Below are positions 12,272-24,236 of a stretch of 64,000 bases of DNA, one piece after another; positions within the stretch are counted from its first letter, which is position 1; each line of letters opens with the position of its first letter. Source of the stretch: Anisakis pegreffii (lineage: Eukaryota > Nematoda > Chromadorea > Rhabditida > Anisakidae). The DNA lies in contig JAPYMA010001567.1 in the NCBI GenBank assembly GCA_035041965.1, positions 213,532 through 277,531 on the forward strand, written 5' to 3'. The notes under the pieces are model-generated. The model saw nothing but the letters and a program-made list of their open reading frames with translations, made no database searches and was not told where the DNA came from. Made by a program: the position numbers and the translations under genes.

Positions 12272-15200
12272 ATGGATCTGACCTCAGACTCGATTGAAAC
12301 GCTCTCGTCGCCCGAACCGTTCAGCAGTAACAGTTCACGATCACCACATTCCAGTCCAGAACTGAAATTCTCCATTCAGAATATACTCGATCCGGATTTC
12401 GGAAAGGTTTCTGCTTAGCCGTTGTCATTCTGCTCATTATGATTGCACTTATTCAATTCATTCAGATCACATGAACTGTGTATGATTCGAATCGTTTATT
12501 CAACAGCACGATTTGTGTGATTTTCGTTTGATGAAGAGCAAATTTTTGATTGTCCTCTTAACATTCGTACATTTGCATTGTTATGATGTAAAGTAAATTT
12601 CATGAGTGATTTATTCATTTTTTTGATTTCTTGTAGCATGTAAAAGGCTCAAAAGCGAGTAGTTCGAATAGTTCACAAGAGAATATCGGTATACCATTCC
12701 CTGCTTGGATTTATTGTACGCGCTATTCGGATCGACCAAGTTCTGGTTAGTTTTCAATTTGCATGTATTAATCTATCGAATGGATGATCACTTTCGGATT
12801 GCTTACGAATTGCTCAGTATTTTCAGGCTCAATGTGGCGTCTTCTGTGTATTTGATTCATTGAATGCATGTTAATGACTGTTTGACGTGCATAAGTGATT
12901 CTGAAACACATTATTAACGAGAATTATTTGAAATTTTGGTTTATACATTCCAGCGTGAGAACCTTCCAAATTCTGATTTGCAAATTAGGTTCAGGTCCGC
13001 GATGTCGTCGAACAAAACGAAAAGACTCAATCCATCCAAGTGAGGACGAGAAACGACCTCGGACTGCATTTACGGCCGAACAATTGGAGCGATTGAAGGA
13101 GCAATTCATGGATAATCGATACTTGACAGAGAAACGACGTCAGGAACTGGCTCACGAACTCGGTCTTAACGAATCGCAAATCAAAATCTGGTTTCAGGTT
13201 CGTTTTTCACATCGTTTATTTCACTGATTTTTACTTTTCATAGAGTTTTCTTTGCACTTAGTTTATATCGTATTCATTTTTTGCTTTTTTTAGTTTATTC
13301 TTCAACTGTTATTTATAAAATTCCGAACGTCTTTCTTGTGGACTGGTCAATGCTGAAGTGAATCATTCAAAATAAATACCTAGCGAAAATAGGACAAGTC
13401 CTCTAGAATGAATGATAATTTGATGTGCCTTAGACACATAATTTTGAAAATTTCCTTCGTTAAAAGGTTCCAAAAATTCAAAATCGATTCAGAACGGTCA
13501 CTTCAAAGCAAATCAAATGATGTAATTCAAATATTCAGTCAAACTTGAATCTATGAATCTAAGAAAGGACTTTGATGTGACGGACTGACAAGTTCATGAT
13601 GTGATTGCAATTTGAATTTGAGCACGAAACACAAAAACGTTGGGTGGGTATACAAGAATATTGTACGAGAGGAAAAGTGGAATGTAAATGATTTGAAGAA
13701 TACTGATCGTGATCATAGTAATGATAGTAATAATAATGCCACTGATGGAGTGATAAGCGCAGATCGATGAATGCAAATGTGAAATTGAATTAATTGAGAA
13801 GCGAAATCAAATAGAAACAAAAAAGCAAAACTAAAAGAATGCGCATGATTCAAAAAGATTTTGAAAAGTGCGAACAACGACGAGTTTATCTTATCTTGTA
13901 TCAGCAGCATTCTTACAACCGCTTGTACTAGTTGTAAGAATAGCCGTTAAAATAACATTTGCTCATCCATCATTGTAAGTCACACGTATTCGTTGCGATT
14001 CTCTTTGAGCTTTCTTCAAAAATTTTGAATTTTTGAATTTTGTTTCAGAGAATGAGAGAAACTTTCAAGTGTCAATCTCAGAATGCTCACCGATTTTAGC
14101 TCATTTGAATAGGTCATTAATGCAAACGAGTACGGTTGTGATAGATGATATTTCATAGTGTAGTACTCGAGTATATGATTGAAATTGAGAATTCAGGTTC
14201 AAATATCCGTCTATTCCACTCTTCGAATTAGGATATGCAACTTACTTCTTAAGATAAGCGATGTACTGAAGTATTCAGTAACTATTAATAATCAAGAATT
14301 TCAGTTTGACCTATAATACAAAACGATCTGCGCCAAAATTTATCATTTTCAACATTACGATCGCCTCATCAGTTCAGAGCTCTGATCAGTAAGTATCATA
14401 GCAGGTCACAAAATTGATCACTAATTAATTCAAGCCTTTCCAAAGAGTGGAAAATGAAGGAGTTGAGTTATCTGTCTGCATTGCACTGGGTATCTTCCCC
14501 GTAGGTGCGTAAGGTGTTTCTGTCATTAGACAACAAATTGCATGATATGCTCATCCAAAACGAGGCAATACATTGAGGTTACGTGCATGTTAACAAGTTG
14601 AAACGCCTGTATGTTACATGTCTATGATAATGTTCTACATATAAAACCAAATAACAAACGCATAAAACACATCAAATATATGTTAATGATGATGGCGATC
14701 AGCAATCAAAATTTGAAATTCAAAAAGTTTTCGATTTTGGATTTTGATAAGTCAAGTTGATATTAATGATTGTTTGATACGAGTGCCCATGCGTGTGAGT
14801 GAGTGGATGGGTGGGTATTTGTTGCGAGTGATAGGAATGATATCGAGGATCGTGAAGATCATTAGAGCACTTTGATGAGAGATGCGACTTTTGAATTTGC
14901 CACAAACATAGAACATGGAAAAAACAAGGTTCAACTTTGATGGATCACTCCTTTGTTCCACACTTTCATCCTATTTTGTCACATCACCGAGGAAACCTTT
15001 GAATCGCTCCGTCCTCTGATCGCATATCATACGAATACTGGTTGATATTTTCGATCAAATTTCAAATTTGTTGTTACCAACAACACTGGAAACAAGCCAT
15101 TTTGAACTTAAAATAATAACGGGCCATCCATCATTCGGATGTTGTACCATAAACAACTGAGGTAAACGGCCTCGTTCTGTGACCTATGCGACCTCAAATA

Positions 15201-18200
15201 ATGTTTTCCTTGGACAAACAAGCCAGTACAAAGATACCTGCATTGCACATTTGAAAATCCAAATAATACAATTTGAAGTCCAAATTGAAATTCAAATCCA
15301 AGCTTGCCTGCCAATCGCATTGACAGAATCTAAGATATAGTGTAAGCCACACATCGATCCCGTGCATCCATTCGGACTAATTTCTCAGCGATTATTGCGC
15401 CACTTCACAGAACGAAGCTCTTAATTGTTGGATATACTGTTAATATGAGGTGATTAGATCAGATAGCTTCTTACTGGACTTCTTGCAATCAAGGTTAAAG
15501 ATCTTCGAAGGTGCAATGTTGGAATTCTTATGTTCACTGCTTGGTACTTCTTGATTGATGAATGGAAATTCACTAGTGTGACCACGAGTCAAATAAGATC
15601 AAATATCTGGATATATCTTCTGGATTTACAGAATTTAATCTGTTCCGACCAATCGAGTTGATATCAGTTAGTGATAACAGTAGCACTGTTTACTAGATCA
15701 ACTCATTATCGTTCCTAATTTCATGTTCATCACGATAGAACAATTGATAATAAGGCGCTTTGAGAAAGTAATTATTTGAAATGACACATGTTCTCATTGA
15801 CGTCGGTAATGTTTCTTGAGAAATGAATTCACGAAATATGCATTTGATTGATTGAGTAGTACCAATAAGGCCTTTCAGTTCTCTTTTAATTCTTTTGAAG
15901 ATGTTTTCATGCAATTTCGCTGCTGATAATGATCAAAATCTGTTGTTTACCATTAGAAAGTATTTATTTGTTCCCATATTTATTGCGTATATTACTATAA
16001 TGAATAGTCTAAATATCTTTAATGCTGCTATGAACATAGTGTCGAACATTATTCAACAAATAAGACTTATTTTGTTGACGGCAACAATTAATTTTTTCAC
16101 CGTTCACTGATGACAGCGACTGATCTGAACAGCAGATATATTTGTAATTTCAATGAGTTGCTAATTCAAGGAAACAATCGCATTGTTTGAAATCTGTCAG
16201 CAGATTTGTCAAGAAAAATACTATAATAATGCTGAAAATTTCGAGTACCGAACGCTATTAGGAGGTTTATCCGTTGGAATCCATCAAAATTTCTCTTTGC
16301 CTTCTTTCTTGATAAGTTAATGTCTTATAAGGTCAGTACGGTCTAGTTAACAGCTCTGAGGATATAATATCATTTTTATCATTATTAATGTTGCTGCTAT
16401 AATCCTTGCAATATCATTAGTATTATTATAACTGCTATTATTGTCATGATTACTGATCATATCGGTAATACTGTTATTATAAGCACTGTCATCGTTCTCA
16501 ATATCGTTGTTATTGAATATATTAAAGCCAGAATTCATTATCAATGAAACGGTCGAATGCTCTGATATATTTTCATTATATCTCAATTATCCGTTCATAT
16601 CTAACTTATGGTTCACATCATATTTTGAATAACCAATCCAGTCTGAGCAAATGTCGTTCAATATCCTCATTAACTTTATATTGTTATCGTCATTATGACT
16701 GTTACTATCAGAGTGCACCATCATGCTCTCCAACGCCAAAACAACAAAATGAACTCATTAATTCAACTATGAATGCGTTCCACCCACCACCTACAGTATT
16801 CTTTCACATCAGTTTTAGGCGAATGTGCGATGAGATAGCAATGAATAGATGCGTGTATAGGTATCTGTTAAGAGCATCTGTCATTATTAACATTTCGCTG
16901 AATTAACTAACGTTGAACATCAATTACACGAATATTTTATTACTTTTTGTTTCTGTGATCTGAATGAGTGTTGTGACATTCTCTTTTCTTAAGTGAACTG
17001 CATGCAGAAACGAATACATTTAGGTTCGTTTTCATTGAGTTTTGGCGCAATTCTCTCAATTTGAACTGCTGACTTTACAGTTCTCCAACAAATCGAGGAA
17101 GGAAACAAATTATGATTTTAGCGGAAAATAGAGTCAGCCATTGGATGGAGTCAGCATTTTTTGCATATTACTTTATTGGCTTAACTCATGAACTTGATTT
17201 TCACTTCATTCGTTTGTAAGGATTTACTTAGTGGGATCACACTGGGAGCAGGACTTTTCCACCATTTAACTGGAATTTTTGATGATTTTGCACGATATTC
17301 CGCTGAAATTGCTGCTTTCGATGGAAAAATTCCAAAATTTCTTGATGTTCGTATCACAACTAGTTCAGCTCTATCGATGTCTTTATGGATGAGAGAGCGA
17401 AATTGCGATTTAGTGATCAAACGAAAATGCTGACGAAGATATCATTGAACGAGGAACACCAACCGACATGACTGAAATCGAATGGAGAGATAAGTCGTTG
17501 TCAGGTGGAAACAAGACCGATTTAGTCGCCGATTGATAGAATCAGTCGGTAGAATGTCAAATTGAAAATAGAGGAAGTCTTTCAAATTCAGTGAACATTA
17601 AATTCAGTATTTATGAAATGCTATATAGGATGCTCCGTGACTATTTCATTCATTGACTATGTCCGCTTCACTGTGTTCAATTTCTTAATTTGAACATGTT
17701 CGAAGCACGACTACTATAACAATCTCAAGAAACGTCCAAAAGATTACGGTAATTGCGGGTATTTGTTCAAACTGAACGCAAATATAATAGATTTATCATG
17801 CAAGCAACTGTCTACATGATACAAATTCTCTACACAACCTCAAAAACAGAATGTCCATATGCCTTTCATTTGTTTCTGTTGAAAATATCACGCTTTCCAT
17901 ACAATTATGATGCTCTTTTGCAAAAAGACGCAATTTTTGAGTGTGCCTTTCGATAAGATGCTTTGATCAGATCAGATCAATGTTGTATTCAATTAGTTGT
18001 CGGTCACATCAACAATCGAGGGAATTTTGTTCCTTTTGTTGTTCTTCACATTAACATTGGACTGATTGCTGTCTGAGAAAATGATGATGATACAATCTGA
18101 AGAGGAGAAGAAAATGGATTCGAAGGCGTAGGGAACTGCAAACTATGAGCATTAATAATGATAATAATAACAGTGTGAAGAAACAGGACGGGGAGTGCAA

Positions 18201-20085
18201 ACGGATGAACAAAATGAATGTATTATGTATCAAAGAGGTAATGAGTGAGCGGTGTGGAATCATCAAATGAAAGAATAAATAAATGATTTAATAAGAACAG
18301 AAACTGCTATTTTGCCTCATCTTACGTCGTCGTCGTCGTCAAACGGCTGCTGCTATCAGCGATGTTCATCTCTCTTCATAAAATCAATCTATTTTCGAGA
18401 TAACAATCGTTTTTGGTAATCACCTAACGAGTTAACGAGCACGCGATTGTTCATATTAAGATGGTGGGGAATGATGAAAAGAAACGAAACTTGAATCAAA
18501 CCAATCAAGAAATCAAATGAAACTAAGTTCTTTTCAAACAAATCTACAAATATCTGCAACAAATTAGTCTCTTGCAATTTGCCTTTTCGCTCTTCGCGAA
18601 AAACTCACTCAGTATGTCCATTAATTGACTAACATGTTGACGAGTCACTTCAATTGAAATTTCGAGTTAATTCTTAGTTCATTTCACTTCACTTTTTCCA
18701 CTGTCCTCGTATCACTATTTTCAAACATCTGAACTTTATCTAAACTTTCCAGTCTTTACAATCTTCCAACATTCTAACATAAGTGTTATCTGTGGTCATT
18801 GCACCCTAAATTGGACTCGATTTTCACTCTCCCACTGCACTCTTTTTGATTTGTTTCCGCAATAATCCTCATAGCAATAATGATACTAGTAATATGCACG
18901 GTCCTGAAAAATACCAAGGAGTTATTTGGTTTGGCTCGAAGTTTTTAACCTGACACCGAGATGATTCTGGAGATACTAAAAATATGAAAAGAGTCGGTCA
19001 AAGGATAGATCAGGACGATTGAAAGCCTTTATATCGTTTTATTGAGAACTATGTTGTCAACCTATCACTACAGTAATTGCGCGAAAATTCACAGCTTACT
19101 GAGAGGCTTCTCACAATCGTCTCCACTTTATTTTGTGATGAACTAAACTGTGACATCGAAAATTCTGAATCCAAGTGAACACTGCCAGCAGTATAACACA
19201 GTATCATCAATTGCAACGAGAACGAGCGTAATTGCAGAGTGTCAAATGTAGCGCGAATACCTTCACAAGTAGTAGTCATGCGCACTCAGTCGTCATGCAT
19301 GCACAAACATACATCTATATAAATCATGATTACCATATAAATTTACACGTTCATACAAGGGTATAAGACACATAAATAACGATAAGAAGTTACATAAAGT
19401 GCTCGATGTAATCGAGATAAGACTGCTGCAGCAGCAATGACCTTGTGTATCACTGCATATTTTGCATAGACTCTTGTGCATATGCCAATCAAAGTAATTA
19501 TTATTATTATTTTGCATGATGTTCATCTGTGTTTATGGCATACCTGAACGAACGAATATCATAATCGATCATTACTTGATTATGATTTACAAGTTATAAC
19601 ATTCGTATTACTCTCATTATCAGAACTATTATCAATATTATTAATGTTCTTATTACCTTTGTTAGCTGTTGTGTCACTATCGTATGAACTATCAGTCGTG
19701 CTCACAATCAGCACATTTATATTATGATAAATTATTACTCGTTCTGAACTAATAAATAACAGCAATGACAATGATAGTGATGATAGGAATAGAGATTATA
19801 TCAGCAATAACAGCGAACTCGATAACAGTAGCAGTAATAATATCACTAACAATAATGATTGATACAATGGTGGTATCAACGGTTAATGATAATAATAGTA
19901 ATAAAGACAATACTAGTAAGCAGTACAGATATAAAAAAAGTGATCAATCCATCTTAAAAATGAAATTTCAGAACAAGAGAGCAAAGCTAAAGAAAGCTTC
20001 AGGACAACGACCCGTCCTCGCATTGCATCTGATGGCGCAAGGACTATACAACCACGCGTCTATGCCTATGCTCAATCAATCCTGA
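12272..20085 (+). CDS. ceh-16: Engrailed homeodomain transcription factor
   Basis: Engrailed-class transcription factor, acting in the nucleus in segment/seam-cell patterning. Exons: 12272-12406, 12637-12745, 12995-13197, 19972-20085; 186 residues, phases consistent. EH1 Groucho-binding motif [12 protein letters not shown] (residues 33-44) is in exon 1. The EH2 region [15 protein letters not shown], which contacts PBC homeoproteins, is in exon 2. The homeodomain is residues 100-159 (EKRPRTAF...[13 protein letters not shown]), with Q50 and N51 present. EH5-type tail [13 protein letters not shown] is in exon 4. Exon 3 could start at 12989 or 12995; 12995 gives SSGPR as in the family. The last intron is 6.8 kb and separates Q50 from N51 of the homeodomain. 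A possible trans-splice acceptor lies at 12250 and a poly(A) signal at 20279. Confidence 0.96.
13198..19971 (+). other. 6.8 kb intron 3 of ceh-16
   Basis: It contains no recognisable nested gene on either strand. It holds an 11-bp perfect hairpin (13909-13941), two interrupted trinucleotide tracts (about 16365-16530 and 19600-19930) that generate Asn/Ser/Asp-rich spurious frames, and a short GTC run near 18325. Long introns in developmental regulators often house enhancers; none can be pinpointed by eye here. Confidence 0.6.
13909..13941. repeat. perfect 11-bp inverted repeat in ceh-16 intron 3
   Basis: ATTCTTACAAC at 13909-13919 and GTTGTAAGAAT at 13931-13941 are exact reverse complements separated by 11 bases. 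Confidence 0.9.
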
Positions 20086-20278
20086 TCTCTTATCAATTTT
20101 ATCAGTTTATCATTCCCGAAATTATCTCATTTCAAGCAATGTTCTTCCGAGAATTCTGTCTCATTCCGACAAAAACATGTAATTTAATTCATCTTTAATA
20201 ATGTGCAATTCACTAAGATAATGGGTGAAATGAACAGCGCATAGGGCTTTAGAATGTGTTTTGATGCTTTTAGTGATA

Positions 20279-20284
20279 AATAAA
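20279..20284 (+). other. polyadenylation signal of ceh-16
   Basis: AATAAA 194 bases after the ceh-16 stop codon. A further AATAAA near 20943 is an alternative. Confidence 0.5.
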
Positions 20285-20299
20285 CGAAAATATATCTTT

Positions 20300-21600
20300 T
20301 TGAAAGGTTTGAGGTGATGATCGTAGTAGTTTTTAAATACTGAGTATACTCGACGCAATATATTGATACGTTATCATTGATAACTACTGAGCTATCATTA
20401 CAGAACCTGAGAGGAGCGAAAATAGTTTTGATTAGGAGGTGTAAGTGATATTTTGTAGGATATTAAAAGCAGAAATGCTTTAGTGAAAGCATTATTGATG
20501 TGTCCTGTTATGAATTTAGTGTGATTTGTGTTTTGATCATGTGAACAACGAGCGATTTGTTTCGTTCAATTTAGTGATATGTTTATACATACATATATAC
20601 AAATAAATGAATATTATACTTATATATACATAATGAAGAAATTATGGTGTTTTGAATGTGTTGTTGATGAATGTTATTATTGTTTGTGGAAATTGTAAAT
20701 TGAGGGCAAAGTTATAATATCTGATTGTGAATTATCATTTGAATGTTTTATAAGCAAATGAACGACTTCATTCATTTGAAAGTCATTTTGTGAAGTTGTA
20801 TCTCGATTAGTCATTTGTGTTTTGTTTAGATGCGTATTTGTGAATGATCATATGTTTATTTGTTGTTGTTGTTGTATTTGAGTGCTGATATTTTTGTCAT
20901 TAATAATTCGAATGATTGTAGATGAATGATTATTTTGGTGCCAATAAAGTTTCTGTTCCGGCCATCACTTGAGAATGCACACATTCCCAACAGTAATCGA
21001 CAAAAATGCCGTTTGGCACAAGAATCTTAACCAAATAGTCTGTATTTGAGTATTCATCAGCTGTAAAGGGATGCTTACTTGGCATCTCCATTTTACCCGA
21101 TGACATGAAGAAACTGTTGTGGTCTCAAGCAAACCTGAAGATACGGGTGACTTAAAAATGGTACTACTGATATTTTCAATAATGGTGCATCATTGATCAT
21201 GTGAGAGATCAAGTGTCGGACAGTTTGGCGGTATAATCAAATTACTCATTGTCAGATATGAGAGACCTTCTTGTTTCATTGAAAATGAGTATCATCTGCT
21301 AACAACATGAAGAATTTTTGAAAGTTTAGATTCTCCTGTTTGACGGATGGTCAAGTTGAATGACTGAGTTGCAATGCACACCTTGAGGCACAGAGTGCCA
21401 TATTAGGCAAGTTCTCCAACTAAATGCTCTATCCAATTTTCAAAATTTCTTATTTGATGCTGCATGAACTAAGCGATGCGATGCTGGTTCAATTTTAGAC
21501 TTATAATTAATAAGGCGATTTAATTTTTACAATTTTTTGCATTCATAACAGATTTTCATATTATCATTTGCATAATAATAAGATCGTGTAATCAGTCAGT
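20300..21600. other. convergent 3' intergenic region
   Basis: Lies between the 3' ends of ceh-16 (+) and the lipase gene (-). AT-rich, with a TATA/CATA-rich microsatellite near 20580-20635. No gene seen. Confidence 0.5.
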
Positions 21601-21633
21601 CAGTGCAATTATTAAAATTCAGTTAAAACATCA

Positions 21634-24236
21634 TCAAATAGAGTGATGCACAACAGCTTCGTATTGTCTCAACTCGGTAAGATCCTTCATGGCCACATGA
21701 CCGTTCCTGTCTGATATCCAACGGCCGTTCATGCCAGGAATACGACTCGTTGGTTTACCCCACGTTAAGCCACGGAATAATAATGTCTCATCAGCTAAAA
21801 AATATTCATAAGATGAGGCAAACAAACGATCAAATAAAACATTCTCTATGAATGATGGTTTTGAAACTTGACGGAAGGTTCTGAACGAAATCGGAACAAA
21901 ATGTAGATTCAATTTCATGGTTCCAATTTGTTAATTGGATTTTTATGCTTATCTACTGAATCCACACATCAGTTTTTGAATTTATGGTATATCGAGCATA
22001 TCAGTTTTTCTTAGTGTAATCGATCGCATATGGTTTCCTTGATTAAGAGTTTCCTTCCCCTAGACGGTAAATTTCATGTGAATCCTGTTGATGAAATGAT
22101 GTGAAGCAAAAGCTCACCATCAGACCACATTGCGTAGATGTGATCTGCTTCACGTGTTGGATCGTTGTTCAGTCCTTCCAGGAATGCTGAATAATTCTTT
22201 TGCTTGCACTCACCATCTGGATAGCCACAAATCACCTTGAATCGGATTCAACATCAGCTCAGTAACGTAATTAAACGAAACAAGATTCGAAGAGATGACT
22301 ATTTCAAGTCAGTCGGAGCAGTCGTTGTTGAAAATTATTTTGCAGGAACTCACGATCAGTGAATTGTTTCAACGACAGCATTTTCTCCAAACAATTAGGG
22401 ATCCAGAATAGAAATGAAAAACATCTTCAGCAAATCAACAATAATGAGAAACTTCGTTATCAGATAGAAAAATCAATGCAAAACCGTTATGTAGACAATA
22501 CAATCCTGGGATTAGGGAATAAGGTTCATCCTGAACTGAATTTACAATGCAATGCAGCTGAATTGAAGAAGAGATTTTATCCAGACAATAATAAGTCTCG
22601 TATGGTCACTACAATGCTCATCTTTCATTCGTGAAGGAAATCCATTCGTAGAGAGAAATTTAGTTTAAAACTGAATAACTTCTTGAAAACACATAAATCA
22701 TCGCGACACACCACACTGGCAATGAACAAATTTGTATCTAATTATTCATTATAAGCTAACTTTAATACTTGATTGAATTCAAGTAAACAGTTTGAAGCTT
22801 TAAAGCATTATGAACCACGCACCTGATCTTCGCATGTGTATCCCGGATAAAGACCGTCCAGGGCATTACACCATGCAGGTATGGTCTGCGCTAACTGACA
22901 AACGCACAATCCATAATTTGCACCCGCGATACCAAGGAACGTATCCACAAATTCTGTCATTGGCGGTCCCAGTGTGCAGTTGCCATCGGTCGCTATTAGA
23001 TTGCCACCTTTCAGCACTTTTCTGAAACTCCTTTCATATGAAAACCCCAATTAATTTCCAAAGACAATTAACTGATTCCAAGGAAATTTTTATTGAGTTT
23101 ACAAAAGACTCAATGAATTCAAGTGGAAACTGAATTGGATTTATGAAATTCTAAGATATTTGATAAAAATTTAAACACCTAAAGCATTCACGCGATAAGA
23201 CCCGAAAGTTTAAGTCGGCTGATCTGTTGATCGATTCGTATGTATTTTGGGAGAGGATCGAAATTCTAAAATTCCGTTGTTCTACCCAATAAACCAACTC
23301 ACCTCATCAGAGGGACAGCCATAGAATGCGCGATAACGTCAATTTTGGGTGCTCGTGTGTATTGCAGAACAGCGCCCAAGAATCTGCGTAAATAAAGTAG
23401 TGTTGAGCAAGTACGCATTGTGTTGTAGGCATCCACAAGATTTCCACCAACTGCCCATGCATCACCCCAAGTCGTTGCGTACAACTCAGCTGATGAGTAA
23501 TTCTGCTCTAAGAAGTACTGGATGGAACGAGACCATCCGGTTGCCATCGGGGTTTGTGTATACAACGCTGAGTCTGCGGTACCGTGAACGAACACAACTG
23601 GTTGATGATGAATCTTCAATAAAAATTAACATGACTGGAAGTCGTCTCCTGTTTCGATCACTTCTCGAAGAGTTACTTCATTCAAGAAATTGTTTGCTAA
23701 TCGTAAGAAAATCGAAATGTTCCTTTCTGTTAAGGGTGTTATAGCGCATTTGTTGAGAATTATCTTTGAAAAGTAAATTTCATTTTTCAAATGGATAATT
23801 TCATGACGGACAGATATATCAATGATTGCAGTCGAAATATTAGTCGAAAACGATGGTGATCCATCACGATATGTTTGCTAATAATAACAAGAATGATGCG
23901 ATCAATTTCTTAGCGAAAAAAATGGCTGTATCAAGCTGATATGAAGAAAGCAGAGAGCATTGACGATACGATAAACATAAACTTGGCATATGCTGATGAA
24001 CTTAATTGAAATGCCTGAACACACGAAACTCAACGAACCACTTGATCCTTTCGTGTCCTCCCACCGAAACTTCCATTCGGTCCAACGTCGGGCCTATCGA
24101 AATTCTCATTCTCATACCCATTCGCAATTAACCATTCCAGGAAATCATTCGTCAACGGTCCGGCTGGCCTTCGTTGTGACCTCGCCAAGTTCAAAAAGCA
24201 TGCGGCGATCAGAACAATCCACAAGTGTCGCCTCAA
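21634..24236 (-). CDS. class-2 secreted lipase (LIPS family)
   Basis: Predicted secreted triacylglycerol lipase of the class-2 (EstA/LipB, Lipase_2) family expanded in nematodes as lips genes. Minus-strand exons: 24236-24042, 23613-23303, 23021-22823, 22235-22118, 21794-21634; 327 residues, all phases fit. A signal peptide covers roughly residues 1-20 (LWIVLIAACFLNLARS). NDFLEWLIANGY and GPNGSFGG precede the oxyanion-region motif QPVVFVHG (69-76). The nucleophile Ser162 sits in AHSMA; the usual last Gly is Ala here. Candidate acids are Asp274 or Asp276 (SDAD), and candidate base is His307 in GHVAMKDLTE. KGGNLIATDGNCTLGPP, FLGIAGANYGL and WGKPTSRIPG are family signatures. Several Cys suit an extracellular disulfide-bonded enzyme. 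The gene is convergent with ceh-16 and divergent from smc-3, 5 kb away. Family firm; substrate unknown. Confidence 0.93.

Noticed and set aside
16347..16906. Asn/Ser/Asp-rich and Ser-rich open frames in ceh-16 intron 3
   Set aside because: They arise from an interrupted ATT/ATC triplet tract and show no splice or family support. The same applies to 19580-19930.
23349..23744. 131-codon + strand frame
   Set aside because: Antisense to lipase exon 2, which has clear family motifs.
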